A stretch of 16,073 bases of DNA from Rhodocyclaceae bacterium (GCA_018262875.1 JADFDL010000014.1:1-16073), one strand, 5' to 3'. Shown: positions 5,123-14,611, counted from the first letter of the stretch. Numbers and translations: made by a program. Notes: generated by a model not told the origin, from the letters alone.

Positions 5123-7867
5123 ATGAAAGCATCGAGCCATCCGGAACAGCTCTCCTTCCTGTGGCACGGCCACGCCGTCGAGGAAGCCCTTGCGCGGCTG
5201 GCCGTCGACCGTCATCGCGGCCTGAACACCGAAGAGGCGGCGCGGCGCCTGGCGCACCACGGGCCCAACCGGCTGCCGCCGTCGCCCCGGCATCCTGCCT
5301 GGCTGCGCTTCCTGGGCCAGTTCCACAACGTCCTCATCTACGTGATGCTGGCCGCCGCCGTCATCACGGCCGCGCTCGCGCACTGGATCGACACGGCGGT
5401 GCTGCTGAGCGCCGTCATCGTCAATGCCGTCATCGGGTTCATCCAGGAGGGCAAGGCCGAGGAAGCCCTCGATGCGATCCGCGACATGCTCTCGCTGCGC
5501 ACGATGGTCATCCGCGACGGAGAACGTGTCGAGATTCCGGCCGAAGCCGTGGTGCCCGGCGACCTGGTGGCGCTGGCCTCCGGCGACAAGGTGCCTGCCG
5601 ACCTGCGCCTCGTCGCGGCCAAGGGCTTGCGGGTGAGCGAAGCCCTGCTGACCGGGGAATCCGAAGCGGTCGACAAATCGCCGGCGCCGGTGCCGATCGA
5701 TGCGCTGCTCGGCGACCGGAGCTGCATGCTCTATTCGGGCACGCTGGTCGCTTCGGGCCAAGCGACGGGCGTCGTCGTCGCCACCGGCATCGGCACGGAG
5801 TTGGGCCGCATCGGCACGCTGCTGGAGCACGTCAGGGAGGTGACGACGCCCCTCCTGCGCCAGATGACCGGCTTCAGTCGCTGGCTGGCGCTGGTCATTC
5901 TGCTGATCGCGGCGATGACCTTCGTCATCGGCGTCCTCTGGCGCGGCCAGACGCCCGGCGAGATGTTCATAATGGTTGTCGCCCTGGTGGCCTCGGCGAT
6001 TCCGGAAGGGCTGCCCGCGATCATGACCATCACGCTGGCCCTTGGCGTGCGCCGCATGGCCGCGCAGCAGGCCATCGTCCGCCATCTGCCGGCCGTCGAG
6101 GCGCTCGGCTCCGTCACGACCATCTGCTCGGACAAGACCGGCACCCTGACCCGCAACGAGATGACGGCGCAGCGCGTGGTGACCGCCGACGGCGTGTTCG
6201 AGGTCAGCGGCATCGGCTACGCGCCCGAGGGGGCGCTGCATCTTGCCGGCGCCGCGGTGTGCGCCGACGACCACTCCGGCCTGGCCGCGCTGGCGCGGGC
6301 GGCCGTGCTCTGCAACGACGCCGAGCTGCGCAAACGCGGAGAGGATTGGGCGATGCAGGGCGATCCGACGGAAGGCGCCCTCGTTGCGCTGGCGATCAAG
6401 GCCGGCATCGATCCGGACGCGGTGCGGGCGGCCCTGCCGCGCACCGACGCTATCCCCTTCGAGTCCGAGCACCGCCTGATGGCGACGCTGCACCACGACC
6501 ACAACGGCCACGGCTTCATCTACGTCAAGGGCGCCCCCGAACGCATCCTGGAGATGTGCGCCACGCAGGGCGACCGCCGTGCCCTGGACGCCGACTATTG
6601 GCGGCGGGCGGCGACCGATTGCGCGGCGCGCGGGCTGCGCCTGCTGGCGCTCGGCGCCAAGAGCGTCGACGCGGCGCAGCGCGACGTGCATTTCGCCGAC
6701 CTGGAAGGCGGCTTCACGCTGCTGGCGCTCGTCGGCATCATCGATCCGCCGCGCGAGGAGGCCGCCGCCGCCGTGGCGGCCTGCGCCGCCGCCGGCATCC
6801 GCGTCAAGATGATCACCGGCGATCATGCCGAGACGGCGCGCGCCATCGGCGCGCAGATGGGCATCGGCCGCGACAAGCCGGCCCTCACCGGCGCCGAGAT
6901 CGAGCTGATGGACGATACGCAACTGCGCCGCGTGGCGCCGGAGATCGACGTCTTCGCGCGGGCGAGCCCGGAACACAAGCTGCGCCTGGTCGCGGCGCTG
7001 CAGGCGGCGGGGCAGGTGGTCGCGATGACCGGCGACGGGGTGAACGACGCACCGGCGCTCAAGTGCGCCGACATCGGCGTCGCCATGGGGCTGAAGGGCA
7101 CGGAGGCGGCCAAGGAGGCGGCGGACATGGTGCTGGCGGACGACAACTTCGCCACTATCGCCAATGCCGTGCGCGAGGGCCGCGGCATCTACGACAATAT
7201 CCGCAAGTTCGTCCTCTTCATGCTGCCGACCAACGGCGGCGAGGCGCTCGTCGTCATCGCCGCGATTCTCTTCGAGCTGGTGCTGCCGCTGACGCCGGCG
7301 CAGGTGCTGTGGATCAACATGGCCACCGTCAGCACGCTCGGGCTCGCCCTTGCCTTCGAGTCGGCCGAGGACGACGTGATGCGCCGCCTGCCCCGCGACC
7401 CGCGCGAGCCGCTGCTCTCCTGGTTCTTCGCCTGGCGGCTGCTCATGGTCTCGGTGCTGATGATGACCGCCGCCCTCGGCCTGTTCCTTTGGGAGCTCGG
7501 TCGCGGCGCGAGCCTGGAGACTGCGCGTACGATGGCGGTCAGCGCCGTGGTGCTCTCTGAGATGTTCTATCTGCTCAACAGCCGCTATATCTACCGTCCG
7601 GTGCTGTCGCGCGAAGGGCTGTTCGGCAACCGCTACGTCCTCATTGCCCTCGCCGCCTGCGCAGTATTGCAGATCGCCTACGTCCATGCCGGGCCGATGC
7701 AGGCGGTGTTCGGCTCGGCCCCGCTCGGCGCCGGCGAGTGGTTGCGCGTGATCATGGCGGGCATGCTGGTCTTCGCCGTGGCCGAAATCGAGAAGGTGGC
7801 GATCGGCTTCCACCGGAGACGGCGCCTGCGCTCCAGCGGCGCACGGACGGAGGCCGCATGGCACTGA
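5123..7867 (+). CDS. Cation-transporting P-type ATPase (type II / Ca2+-ATPase-like)
   Basis: A 914-residue inner-membrane pump that uses ATP to move a cation. The domains are in the usual order: cation-ATPase N-domain (about 10-75), M1-M2, actuator with TGES (177-180), M3-M4 with PEGLP (294-298), phosphorylation site DKTGTLT (Asp337), nucleotide domain with KGAPE (469-473), hinge [12 protein letters not shown] (from 636), then M5-M10. PEGLP and the long C-terminal membrane part place it in the type II (SERCA/PMCA/Na,K-like) group and exclude heavy-metal or KdpB types. M6 reads [15 protein letters not shown] (from Asn732); the Asp of the SERCA motif N..TD is Val, so Ca2+ is not assured and Na+ or another ion is possible. 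ATG 5123 begins [16 protein letters not shown], a normal N-terminus, but only a G-run (about 5107-5114) serves as ribosome site. The frame is open further upstream through the IS5 relic, which I consider non-coding. It overlaps mrpA by 10 bp. Confidence 0.93.
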   Translation: MKASSHPEQLSFLWHGHAVEEALARLAVDRHRGLNTEEAARRLAHHGPNRLPPSPRHPAWLRFLGQFHNVLIYVMLAAAVITAALAHWIDTAVLLSAVIVNAVIGFIQEGKAEEALDAIRDMLSLRTMVIRDGERVEIPAEAVVPGDLVALASGDKVPADLRLVAAKGLRVSEALLTGESEAVDKSPAPVPIDALLGDRSCMLYSGTLVASGQATGVVVATGIGTELGRIGTLLEHVREVTTPLLRQMTGFSRWLALVILLIAAMTFVIGVLWRGQTPGEMFIMVVALVASAIPEGLPAIMTITLALGVRRMAAQQAIVRHLPAVEALGSVTTICSDKTGTLTRNEMTAQRVVTADGVFEVSGIGYAPEGALHLAGAAVCADDHSGLAALARAAVLCNDAELRKRGEDWAMQGDPTEGALVALAIKAGIDPDAVRAALPRTDAIPFESEHRLMATLHHDHNGHGFIYVKGAPERILEMCATQGDRRALDADYWRRAATDCAARGLRLLALGAKSVDAAQRDVHFADLEGGFTLLALVGIIDPPREEAAAAVAACAAAGIRVKMITGDHAETARAIGAQMGIGRDKPALTGAEIELMDDTQLRRVAPEIDVFARASPEHKLRLVAALQAAGQVVAMTGDGVNDAPALKCADIGVAMGLKGTEAAKEAADMVLADDNFATIANAVREGRGIYDNIRKFVLFMLPTNGGEALVVIAAILFELVLPLTPAQVLWINMATVSTLGLALAFESAEDDVMRRLPRDPREPLLSWFFAWRLLMVSVLMMTAALGLFLWELGRGASLETARTMAVSAVVLSEMFYLLNSRYIYRPVLSREGLFGNRYVLIALAACAVLQIAYVHAGPMQAVFGSAPLGAGEWLRVIMAGMLVFAVAEIEKVAIGFHRRRRLRSSGARTEAAWH

Positions 7868-10749
7868 TCCTGATCGTCCTCTTCCCCTTTCTCGGCAGCC
7901 TGTGCGCCGCCTTTCTGCCGTCGAACGCGCGCAACGCCGAGGCGTGGTTGGCCGGCATAGCCTCGTTCGCCTCCTGTGCGATCCTCCTCGGCCTGTATTC
8001 GGACGTTGCCGCCGAGGGCGTGCTGCGCACGACGCTACCCTGGGCGCCGGCGCTCGGCCTGGGGATCAGCCTGCGCATGGACGGCTTCGCCTGGCTGTTC
8101 GCCCTGATGGTGACGGGCATGGGCACGCTGGTGGTGGTGTATGCCCGCTACTACATGTCGCCGTCCGATCCGGTGCCGCGCTTCTTTTCCTTCTTCCTCG
8201 CCTTCGAGGGCTCCATGCTCGGCATCGTGCTGTCGGGCCACCTGATCCAGATGGCGATGTTCTGGGAGCTGACCAGCATCGTTTCCTTCATGCTGATCGC
8301 CTACTGGCACAATCGCGGCGAAGCCCGGCGCGGCGCGCGCATGGCGCTCATCGTCACCGGTGCCGGCGGCCTCGCCCTGTTCGGCGGCGTGCTGCTGCTC
8401 GGCCACATCGCCGGGGGCTACGACCTGGACACCGTGCTGGCGGCAGCCTGGGTGATCCAGGGCCACCCCTGGTATCCGGCGGCGCTCGCGCTGATCGCGC
8501 TCGGCGCGCTGACCAAGAGCGCCCAGTTCCCCTTCCATTTCTGGCTGCCGCACGCCATGGCGGCGCCGACGCCGGTTTCAGCCTACCTGCACTCGGCGAC
8601 CATGGTGAAGGCCGGCGTCTTCCTGCTGGCGCGGCTGTGGCCGGTGCTGGCGGGCACCGACGCCTGGTTCTGGGTCGTCGGCGGCGCTGGCCTGTGCTCG
8701 CTGGTGATCGGCGGCTATCTGGCGATCTTCCAGCAGGACATGAAGGGCGTGCTGGCCTATTCGACCATCAGCCATCTCGGCCTGATTACCCTGCTGCTCG
8801 GCATGAACAGCCCGCTGGCCCTGGTCGCCGCCGTATTCCACATGGTCAACCACGCCACCTTCAAGGCCTCGCTGTTCATGGCGGCGGGCATCGTCGACCA
8901 TGAAACCGGCACGCGCAACCTGCAGCGCCTCTCCGGCCTCTACCGTGCGATGCCGATCACCGCCACGTTGGCCATGGTGGCGGCGGCGGCAATGGCCGGC
9001 GTGCCGCTGCTCAACGGCTTCCTGTCGAAGGAGATGTTCTTCGCCGAAACCATCTTCCTCAGCCGCCCCGACTGGCAGCGCATCGGCCTGCCGCTGGCGG
9101 CGACGCTGGCCGGCATGTTCAGCGTTGCCTATTCGCTGCGCTTCATCCACCAGGTCTTCTTCGGCCCGCCGGCGGACGACTTGCCGCATACGCCGCATGA
9201 ACCGACGCGCTGGATGCTGCTGCCGAGCGCGCTGCTGGTCATGGCGTGCGTGCTGGTCGGCATTTTCCCCGAGCTCACCGTCAGCCCCTTCCTGCGCATC
9301 GCGACCGATTCGATTCTCGGCAGCGACGCACCGGCATACAGCCTGGCGATCTGGCACGGCCTCAACCTGCCCCTTTTCATGAGCCTCGCCGCCATGGTCG
9401 GGGGCACCGTGCTGTATCGCGCGTTCCTCTGGCGCACCGGCACGACGGTGCCGCTGCTCGATCGCATCGACGGCAAGCGCGCCTTCGACTGGTTGCTGAC
9501 GGCGCTGGCCCGTGGCGCCGAGCGGGTCATGCAGCGCCTGTCCTCTTCCCGCCTGCAGATGCAGTTGCTGGTGCTCTTCGGCATCGCCCTCGGCGGCGCT
9601 CTGGGACCGGTGCTGATGCAGGGAACGTCGTGGGGCGCCCGCGCGACGACGCCGGCCGACCCGGCCTTCGCGCTGCTCTGGCTGGTCGGCGCCGTCTGCG
9701 CCCTCGCCGTCGCCTGGCAGGCCAAGTTCCACCGCCTCGCGGCGCTGATCTTCTCCGGCGGCGCCGGGCTCGCCACCAGCCTGACCTTCGTCTGGTTCTC
9801 GGCGCCCGACCTGGCGCTGACCCAGCTTACCGTGGAAGTCGTCACCGCCGTGCTGATCCTGCTCGGCCTGCGCTGGCTGCCGCGCCGGAAAATGAACTAC
9901 GCCACGGGACAGGAGCCGGCCACCACCACCCGCCTGCGCCGGCTGCGCGACGTGCTGCTGGCCGCCGCCTGCGGCCTCGGCATGGCCAGCCTCACCTATG
10001 CCATGCTGACCCGCCCCGACCTCGGCGGCATCTCGCCGTTCTTCATCGAGCAGTCGCTGCCGCGGGGCGGCGGCCTCAACGTGGTCAACGTGATCCTCGT
10101 CGACTTCCGCGGCTTCGACACCTTCGGCGAAATCACCGTGCTGGCCATCGTCGCCCTCACCGTGTTCGCGCTGCTGCGCCGCTTCCGCCCGGCGCCGGAG
10201 AGCGTTCCCCTGCCGCACCAGCAACGCGAGCAGGACGCCGCCGCCGGCCTCGATGCGGAGCACGTCGCCGACCCCGCGGCCAAGCTGCCCGGCGGCTACA
10301 TGATGCTGCCCGCGGTGCTGGTGCGCCTGCTGCTGCCGCTGGCCATGCTGATCTCGCTGTTCTTCCTGCTGCGCGGCCACGACGCGCCGGGCGGCGGCTT
10401 CGTCGGCGGCCTGGTGCTGGCCACCGCGGTGATCCTGCAATATCTCGTCGGCGGCACCGTGTGGGTGGAATCGCATCTGCGCATCCATCCGCTGTACTGG
10501 ATCGCCGCCGGCCTGCTCAGCGCCGCCGCGGCGGGCACCGGCGCCCTGCTGGCGCACGCCCCCTTCCTGACCAGCCGGGCCTGGCATGGCGCGCTGCCGC
10601 TGATCGGCGAACTGCATCTGTCGAGCGTCCTGCTGTTCGACCTCGGCGTATACATGCTGGTGGTCGGCGCGACGATCCTCATGCTGGTGGCCATCGCCCA
10701 CCAGTCGCTGCGCAGCCATCATCGAAAAACCAGTGGAGGCCCCCCCTGA
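7858..10749 (+). CDS. mrpA: Mrp-type Na+/H+ antiporter subunit A with fused MrpB domain
   Basis: A 963-residue, many-helix membrane protein, the largest subunit of the multi-component Mrp (Mnh/Pha) cation/proton antiporter. It resembles the complex I subunit NuoL. Visible landmarks: [16 protein letters not shown] with Glu137 (matching the key TM5 glutamate of Mrp antiporters), [17 protein letters not shown] with Lys220, and the antiporter signature [17 protein letters not shown]. The C-terminal 150 or so residues (from about 813: [20 protein letters not shown], later [14 protein letters not shown]) are the MnhB domain, so MrpA and MrpB are fused as in group-2 Mrp operons of proteobacteria. 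ATG 7858 has GGAGG at 7850-7854 and overlaps the ATPase stop (7865-7867), implying coupled translation. The stop TGA shares its A with the mrpC ATG. Confidence 0.96.
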   Translation: MALILIVLFPFLGSLCAAFLPSNARNAEAWLAGIASFASCAILLGLYSDVAAEGVLRTTLPWAPALGLGISLRMDGFAWLFALMVTGMGTLVVVYARYYMSPSDPVPRFFSFFLAFEGSMLGIVLSGHLIQMAMFWELTSIVSFMLIAYWHNRGEARRGARMALIVTGAGGLALFGGVLLLGHIAGGYDLDTVLAAAWVIQGHPWYPAALALIALGALTKSAQFPFHFWLPHAMAAPTPVSAYLHSATMVKAGVFLLARLWPVLAGTDAWFWVVGGAGLCSLVIGGYLAIFQQDMKGVLAYSTISHLGLITLLLGMNSPLALVAAVFHMVNHATFKASLFMAAGIVDHETGTRNLQRLSGLYRAMPITATLAMVAAAAMAGVPLLNGFLSKEMFFAETIFLSRPDWQRIGLPLAATLAGMFSVAYSLRFIHQVFFGPPADDLPHTPHEPTRWMLLPSALLVMACVLVGIFPELTVSPFLRIATDSILGSDAPAYSLAIWHGLNLPLFMSLAAMVGGTVLYRAFLWRTGTTVPLLDRIDGKRAFDWLLTALARGAERVMQRLSSSRLQMQLLVLFGIALGGALGPVLMQGTSWGARATTPADPAFALLWLVGAVCALAVAWQAKFHRLAALIFSGGAGLATSLTFVWFSAPDLALTQLTVEVVTAVLILLGLRWLPRRKMNYATGQEPATTTRLRRLRDVLLAAACGLGMASLTYAMLTRPDLGGISPFFIEQSLPRGGGLNVVNVILVDFRGFDTFGEITVLAIVALTVFALLRRFRPAPESVPLPHQQREQDAAAGLDAEHVADPAAKLPGGYMMLPAVLVRLLLPLAMLISLFFLLRGHDAPGGGFVGGLVLATAVILQYLVGGTVWVESHLRIHPLYWIAAGLLSAAAAGTGALLAHAPFLTSRAWHGALPLIGELHLSSVLLFDLGVYMLVVGATILMLVAIAHQSLRSHHRKTSGGPP

Positions 10750-11096
10750 TGGAAATCGTCTTCGCGCTCGCCGTCGGCGTCCTCGCCGGATCGGGCATCT
10801 ACCTTCTGCTGCGTCCGCGCACCTTCCAGGTCATCATGGGGCTGTCGCTGCTGGCCTACGCGGTCAACCTGTTCATCTTCGCCATGGGCCGCCTGCGCCT
10901 CGGCGCCGCGCCGGTGATCGACCCGGCGCGCGGCAGCGACCCGGCGCTGTATGCCGACCCGGTGCCCCAGGCCCTGGTGCTGACCGCCATCGTCATCGGC
11001 TTCGCCACCACAGCACTGTTTCTCGTCGTCCTGCTCGCCTCGCGCGGACTGAACGGCACCGACCACGTGGACGGCCGCGAGCCGGACAAGGAATGA
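10749..11096 (+). CDS. mrpC: Mrp Na+/H+ antiporter subunit C (NuoK-like)
   Basis: A 115-residue protein with three predicted membrane helices: FALAVGVLAGSGIYLLL, FQVIMGLSLLAYAVNLFIFA and ALVLTAIVIGFATTALFLVV. This is the MnhC/NuoK fold and the standard length for the subunit. ALVLTAIVIGFA is the most recognisable family motif. It sits in the membrane between the A and D subunits of the antiporter. TGGAGG (10734-10739) lies 9 nt upstream, and the start overlaps the mrpA stop in TGATG, so the genes are probably translationally coupled. The hydrophilic C-terminal tail (NGTDHVDGREPDKE) is cytoplasmic or periplasmic and not conserved. Confidence 0.95.
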   Translation: MEIVFALAVGVLAGSGIYLLLRPRTFQVIMGLSLLAYAVNLFIFAMGRLRLGAAPVIDPARGSDPALYADPVPQALVLTAIVIGFATTALFLVVLLASRGLNGTDHVDGREPDKE

Positions 11097-11151
11097 TGCC
11101 TGCCCGCCACGCCGCCACCGGCTTGCGGCCCGCCACGCCGCGAGGACGCGC

Positions 11152-12768
11152 ATGAACGGCTGGCTGCAACACCTGCCCATCCTGCCGGTGCTGCTGCCGC
11201 TGTGCACCGGAACCCTGCTGCTGCTCTCCAGCGAGCAGCGCCGCGGGCGCCGCGCCGCCATCGCCTTGTGCGCCACGCTCGCCCAGTTGGCCGTGGCGAT
11301 CGTCCTGCTTGCTATGGCCGACGGCCGCGTGGTCGCGCCTTGGCCGGGCGAGATCGGCGTCTACGCGCTCGGCAACTGGGCCGCGCCCTTCGGCATCGTG
11401 CTGGTGGTGGATCGCCTGGCGGCGATCATGCTGACGCTGGCCGCCACGCTCGGGCTGGCCACGCTGATCTATTCGCTGGCCCGCTGGGAACGGGCCGGCA
11501 TCCATTACCTGCCGCTCTTCCAGTTTCTGCTGATGGGCCTGAACGGCGCCTTCCTCACCGGCGATCTGTTCAACCTCTTCGTCTTCTTCGAAGTGCTGCT
11601 GGCGGCCTCCTACGGCCTGGCGCTGCACGGCTCGGGGGCGGCGCGGGTGAGCGCCGGCATGCACTACATCGCGGTGAATCTGGTCGCTTCGCTGCTGTTC
11701 CTGATCGCCGCCGCGCTCATCTACGGCGTCACCGGCACGCTCAACATGGCCGAGCTCGCGCAGCGCGTCGCCGTGCTCGATGCCGACGATCGCACGCTGT
11801 TCGACCTCGGCGCCGTACTGCTCGGCATCGTGTTCCTGGTCAAGGCCGGCGCCTGGCCGCTGAATTTCTGGCTGCCCGCCGCCTATGGCGCGGCGACGCC
11901 GCCGGTCGCCGGCATCTTCGCCATCCTGACCAAGGTCGGCGTCTACGCCCTGCTGCGTTTCGCCGTCCTGCTCGAGGATGTCGGTGCGCCGGCGCCTTTC
12001 CGCGGCGACTGGCTGTTCTACTGCGGCCTGGCCACCATCGCCGCCGGCACTATCGGCGTGCTCGCTGCCCAGAAGCTCGACCGCCTCGCCAGCCACCTGG
12101 TGATCGTGTCGTCGGGCACCCTGCTGGCCGCCTTCGGCTTCACCGGCACGACCCTGACCGGTCCGGCGCTGTATTACCTGGTCAGCTCGGTGCTCGGCAT
12201 GGGCGCCTTCTTCCTGGTGATCGAAATGGCCGAGCGCAACCGCACCGTCGCGGCCGACATGCTGGCCATCAGCCTCGAGGCATTCGGCCTGCAGGACAAG
12301 CTGGACTCGGAACATCCGGACGAGGTGGCTGGCATTCCCATTCCGGCGGCGATGGCCTTCCTCGGCCTCGCCTTCTTCTCCTGCGCGCTGCTGCTGACCG
12401 GACTGCCGCCGCTGTCGAGCTTCGTCGGCAAGTTCGCGCTGCTCTCCGCAGCTATCGCCGCACCGCCGCAAGCGCCTCTCCTGCACGCTGGCCTGTTCGT
12501 CGCGGCGCTGCTGCTGTCCGGGCTGGCCGGCGTGATCGCCCTGTCGCGGCTGGGCATCCGGGTGTTCTGGGACACCGAGCGCCCGACGCCGCGCCTGCAA
12601 TGGCTCGAAGCGGGTCCGGTGGCGGGACTGGTGCTGGTGTGCGTGGTGTTGTCCTTCGGCGCCGGCCCGGCGATGAGTTATTTCAATGCCGCCGCGCAAT
12701 CCTTGCACGACGCGTCCGTCTACGTCGGCTCCGTGCTGCCGGCGGCCGCTGCGGGAGGCGCGCCATGA
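11152..12768 (+). CDS. mrpD: Mrp Na+/H+ antiporter subunit D (NuoN/NuoM-like)
   Basis: A 538-residue polytopic membrane protein of the proton-translocating quinone-oxidoreductase family (Proton_antipo_M). Key residues line up with those of characterised Mrp subunits: Glu147 in FVFFEVLLAASYGLALHG, Lys231 in FLVKAGAWPLNFWLP and Lys261 in AILTKVGVYALLRF. These form the proposed proton path through the subunit. GLPPLSSFVGKFALL (late helix) is also typical. The 55 bp after mrpC form the largest gap in the A-F part of the operon and look non-coding; GAGGA at 11142-11146 precedes ATG 11152 by 5 nt. The stop overlaps the mrpE start in ATGA. No truncation or lost motif is seen, so the subunit should be functional. 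Confidence 0.96.
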   Translation: MNGWLQHLPILPVLLPLCTGTLLLLSSEQRRGRRAAIALCATLAQLAVAIVLLAMADGRVVAPWPGEIGVYALGNWAAPFGIVLVVDRLAAIMLTLAATLGLATLIYSLARWERAGIHYLPLFQFLLMGLNGAFLTGDLFNLFVFFEVLLAASYGLALHGSGAARVSAGMHYIAVNLVASLLFLIAAALIYGVTGTLNMAELAQRVAVLDADDRTLFDLGAVLLGIVFLVKAGAWPLNFWLPAAYGAATPPVAGIFAILTKVGVYALLRFAVLLEDVGAPAPFRGDWLFYCGLATIAAGTIGVLAAQKLDRLASHLVIVSSGTLLAAFGFTGTTLTGPALYYLVSSVLGMGAFFLVIEMAERNRTVAADMLAISLEAFGLQDKLDSEHPDEVAGIPIPAAMAFLGLAFFSCALLLTGLPPLSSFVGKFALLSAAIAAPPQAPLLHAGLFVAALLLSGLAGVIALSRLGIRVFWDTERPTPRLQWLEAGPVAGLVLVCVVLSFGAGPAMSYFNAAAQSLHDASVYVGSVLPAAAAGGAP

Positions 12769-13253
12769 AGCGCCGTCGCCCGATCCCGCTGCTGCCGGTC
12801 TTCCTGACGGCGATGTGGCTGCTCCTCAACGACAGCCTGTCCCCCGGCCACATCGTGCTCGGCATCGTCTTCGGCCTGTTCATCACCGCTGCTGTGGCCG
12901 CCCTGCGCCCGCTGCCGGCCTGGCCGCACCGCCTGCATGTCGCCATCGGACTGATCTGGAACGTCCTGCACGACATCGTGCGCTCCAACCTCGCCGTCGG
13001 GCGGATCATCCTCGGCGCCACGCGGCGCCAGCCGAACATCGAATTCATCAAGATTCCGCTCGATCTGCGCGACCCCCACGGCCTGGCGATGCTGACCGTC
13101 ATCATCACCGGAACGCCCGGCACGGTATGGGCCGGACTCGACGCGGGAAGCAACGTGCTGACCCTGCACGTCCTCGATCTGCAGGACGAAGCGGCCTGGG
13201 TGCGCACGATCAAGCAACGCTACGAACGCCCCCTGATGGAGATCTTCGAATGA
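12765..13253 (+). CDS. mrpE: Mrp Na+/H+ antiporter subunit E
   Basis: A 162-residue MnhE-family protein. The N-terminal half has two or three hydrophobic segments (LLPVFLTAMWLLLND, IVLGIVFGLFITAAVAAL, HVAIGLIWNVLHDIVRSNLA). The C-terminal half is a soluble domain carrying the family pattern LTVIITGTPGTVWAGLD and LHVLDLQDEAAWV. MrpE has no complex I homologue; it is thought to help assembly and full activity of the antiporter. GGGAGG (12753-12758) lies 6 nt before the ATG. The gene overlaps both neighbours by 4 bp (ATGA with mrpD and with mrpF), which points to strict coupling and fixed stoichiometry within the operon. Confidence 0.95.
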   Translation: MKRRRPIPLLPVFLTAMWLLLNDSLSPGHIVLGIVFGLFITAAVAALRPLPAWPHRLHVAIGLIWNVLHDIVRSNLAVGRIILGATRRQPNIEFIKIPLDLRDPHGLAMLTVIITGTPGTVWAGLDAGSNVLTLHVLDLQDEAAWVRTIKQRYERPLMEIFE

Positions 13254-13531
13254 ATGCCATTCTTGCCTGGGCCGTGCACTTCGCGCTGGCCTGCTTCGCC
13301 ATCGCCATGCTGTGCGCCCTGATCCGGCTGCTGCGCGGCCCTGCCGCACAGGACCGCATCCTGGCGCTCGACACCCTCTACATCAACGGCATGCTGACCA
13401 TCCTGATGCTGGGCATTGGACTCGGCTCAGCCGTGTATTTCGACATCGCCCTGCTGATCGCCCTGTTCGGCTTCGTCGCCTCCACGGCGATGTCCAAGTT
13501 CCTGCTGCGCGGCGAGGTGATCGAGCCATGA
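13250..13531 (+). CDS. mrpF: Mrp Na+/H+ antiporter subunit F
   Basis: A 93-residue protein with three hydrophobic helices and the MnhF signature RLLRGPAAQDRILALDTLYINGM (positions about 24-46). This is the expected length for the family. It is a small integral subunit at the edge of the Mrp complex. GGAGA at 13238-13242, inside mrpE, is 7 nt upstream of the ATG, and ATG overlaps the mrpE stop in ATGA. At its own stop, ATGA is again formed, but that ATG (13528) does not open mrpG directly; it opens a 54-codon frame described separately. Confidence 0.95.
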   Translation: MNAILAWAVHFALACFAIAMLCALIRLLRGPAAQDRILALDTLYINGMLTILMLGIGLGSAVYFDIALLIALFGFVASTAMSKFLLRGEVIEP

Positions 13532-13692
13532 GCGTTCCGCACGGCCGCCCGCAAGAGGGCAAGTCGCAACCTGGCGCCGCGCACCCCAGGCGTACTTCTT
13601 CAGGGCGGCTTCGCCCGCCCTTCTGGGCGCAGCGGCGAACCGGCGTCGCCGGCTCCCGCGGGGAGAGGGCCGGGAGGAGGGTGGTCCGATGA
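13528..13692 (+). CDS. 54-residue Arg-rich mini-ORF bridging mrpF and mrpG
   Basis: The ATG overlaps the mrpF stop (ATGA at 13528-13531) and the TGA overlaps the mrpG start (ATGA at 13689-13692), so a ribosome could pass through without leaving the message. The predicted peptide is very basic (12 Arg of 54), rich in Pro and Gly, and has no recognisable domain or membrane helix. Its DNA is built of GC-rich hairpins, which suggests that a repeat was inserted at an original mrpF-mrpG junction in a way that kept the frame open. The peptide may have no role beyond relaying translation. It could equally be a chance open frame. Confidence 0.35.
   Translation: MSVPHGRPQEGKSQPGAAHPRRTSSGRLRPPFWAQRRTGVAGSRGERAGRRVVR
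13597..13680. repeat. GC-rich hairpin block (REP-like) between mrpF and mrpG
   Basis: It contains a hairpin GGGCGG-CTTCGC-CCGCCC (13603-13620), a palindrome CCGGCG-T-CGCCGG (13640-13652) and the tract GGGGAGAGGGCCGGGAGGAG (13660-13679). The last resembles the CCCTC..CCCGGCCCTCTCCC-type intergenic repeats common in proteobacterial genomes. It interrupts an operon whose other junctions are overlaps or short gaps. Its AGGAGG end (13675-13680) lies 8 nt before the mrpG ATG and doubles as a strong ribosome binding site. Only one copy is in the window, so repeat status is an inference. Confidence 0.45.
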
Positions 13693-14000
13693 ATGTAGCC
13701 GACGCTCCCCTCTGGGCGGCGCTGCCCGCCGCGCTGCTGCTGGTCTGCGGTGGACTGCTGACGCTGGTCGGTTCGCTCGGCCTGCTGCGCCTGGATTCGT
13801 TCTACGCCCGCATCCACGCACCGACGATGGGCAACACCCTGGGCGCCGGCTGCGTGCTGATCGCCTCGATGCTGGTCTCCTCTGCGCTGGCGCAGCGGCC
13901 GGTGATCCATGAGCTGCTGATCACCGTGCTCATCCTCATCACCTCGCCGGTCACCGCCATGCTGCTCATGCGCGCCGCGATGAGCCGCGGCAAGGAGTAA
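13689..14000 (+). CDS. mrpG: Mrp Na+/H+ antiporter subunit G
   Basis: A 103-residue MnhG/YufB-family protein with three hydrophobic segments. The family signature GSLGLLRLDSFYARIHAPTMGNTLG (about 28-52) is complete, followed by HELLITVLILITSPVTAMLLM. It is the last subunit of the antiporter and ends the operon. The ATG has an excellent ribosome site (AGGAGG, 13675-13680, spacing 8) supplied by the GC-rich block upstream. Its start also overlaps the stop of the 54-codon frame. No frameshift or loss is seen, so the Mrp complex encoded here is complete: A/B fused, C, D, E, F, G. Confidence 0.95.
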   Translation: MNVADAPLWAALPAALLLVCGGLLTLVGSLGLLRLDSFYARIHAPTMGNTLGAGCVLIASMLVSSALAQRPVIHELLITVLILITSPVTAMLLMRAAMSRGKE

Positions 14001-14054
14001 GGCGCGCCCCCGATCGCTTGGCCGGCAGCGAACCTGTGCACGCAGGAGGGGCAT

Positions 14055-14078
14055 GAAGAAACCCGCGCTCACGCCGGG
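14055..14078 (-). terminator. Possible weak terminator for the DUF2062 gene
   Basis: On the minus strand CCCG and CGGG flank a short loop, followed by TTTCTTC. The region overlaps the end of the DUF2062 gene. The stem is short and imperfect, so the call is weak. The convergent mrpG end (stop at 13998-14000) has no clear hairpin plus T-run of its own in 14001-14068. Confidence 0.25.
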
Positions 14079-14611
14079 CGCTTGCCGTGCCGGCGCCCGC
14101 GCCAGGCGCGCAGGAGGTAGTAGCGCCAGGCCATCCGCACGGTCAGGTAGCCGCATGCCGTCAGCAATGAGGCGAGCAGCACCAATCCCAGCGCCAGCGG
14201 CTTGCCCAGGTGCGCCATCCAGTCCGCCAGGGCCAGCACCCAGGCCCACATTCCTTCCATTCCCCACTCCGGCGGCGCGACGAACTCGCCGCCGCCGCCG
14301 AGCACCAGGCGGCCGAGACCGTAGGCGGCGAAGTACAGCGGCACGATGGTGAAAGGGTTGGTGTAGAAGGTCGTGAATAATGCCAGCGGCAGGTTGACGC
14401 GGAAGATCACCGCGCAGATGGCGGCGCCGAGCATCTGGAAAGGGCCGGGGATCAGGCCGCAGAACAGGCCCGCCGCCACGCCGCCGGCTGCCGAGTGACG
14501 GTTCAGGTGCCACAGGCGCGGATGCAGCAGGGTGTTGCCGAACAGCGCCAGCCAGCGGTTCGCGCGGATGGCCTCGTGGTCGGGAAGATATTTGCGGAGG
14601 TGTTTGCGCAT
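14069..14611 (-). CDS. DUF2062 domain-containing membrane protein
   Basis: A 180-residue protein covering the whole DUF2062 domain. Recognisable parts are the N-terminal basic MRKHLRKYLPDHEAI, HLNRHSAAGGVAAGLFCGLI (about 36-55), PGPFQMLGAAICAVIFRVNLP and the strongly conserved FTTFYTNPFTIVPLYFAAYGLG. It then has a glycine-rich loop and two C-terminal membrane helices, ending in a basic tail. The biochemical function of the family is not established; members are small inner-membrane proteins. It lies 51 bp from the divergent comEC, a pairing I recall as common in betaproteobacteria. It faces the mrp operon convergently. No ribosome site precedes the ATG; a TAAAAT at 14620-14625 on the minus strand would give a transcript starting almost at the start codon. 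Confidence 0.9.
   Translation of the reverse strand: MRKHLRKYLPDHEAIRANRWLALFGNTLLHPRLWHLNRHSAAGGVAAGLFCGLIPGPFQMLGAAICAVIFRVNLPLALFTTFYTNPFTIVPLYFAAYGLGRLVLGGGGEFVAPPEWGMEGMWAWVLALADWMAHLGKPLALGLVLLASLLTACGYLTVRMAWRYYLLRAWRGRRHGKRPA

Noticed and set aside
4820..7864. A minus-strand open frame of about 1000 codons opposite the P-type ATPase
   Set aside because: Its product is rich in Arg, His, Gln and Gly with no domain, as expected for the complement of a high-GC gene; the plus strand holds an unmistakable ATPase.
8578..10722. Long minus-strand open frame opposite mrpA (and similar ones opposite mrpC and mrpD)
   Set aside because: Same low-complexity composition typical of antisense frames in GC-rich DNA; no ribosome site or known motif.
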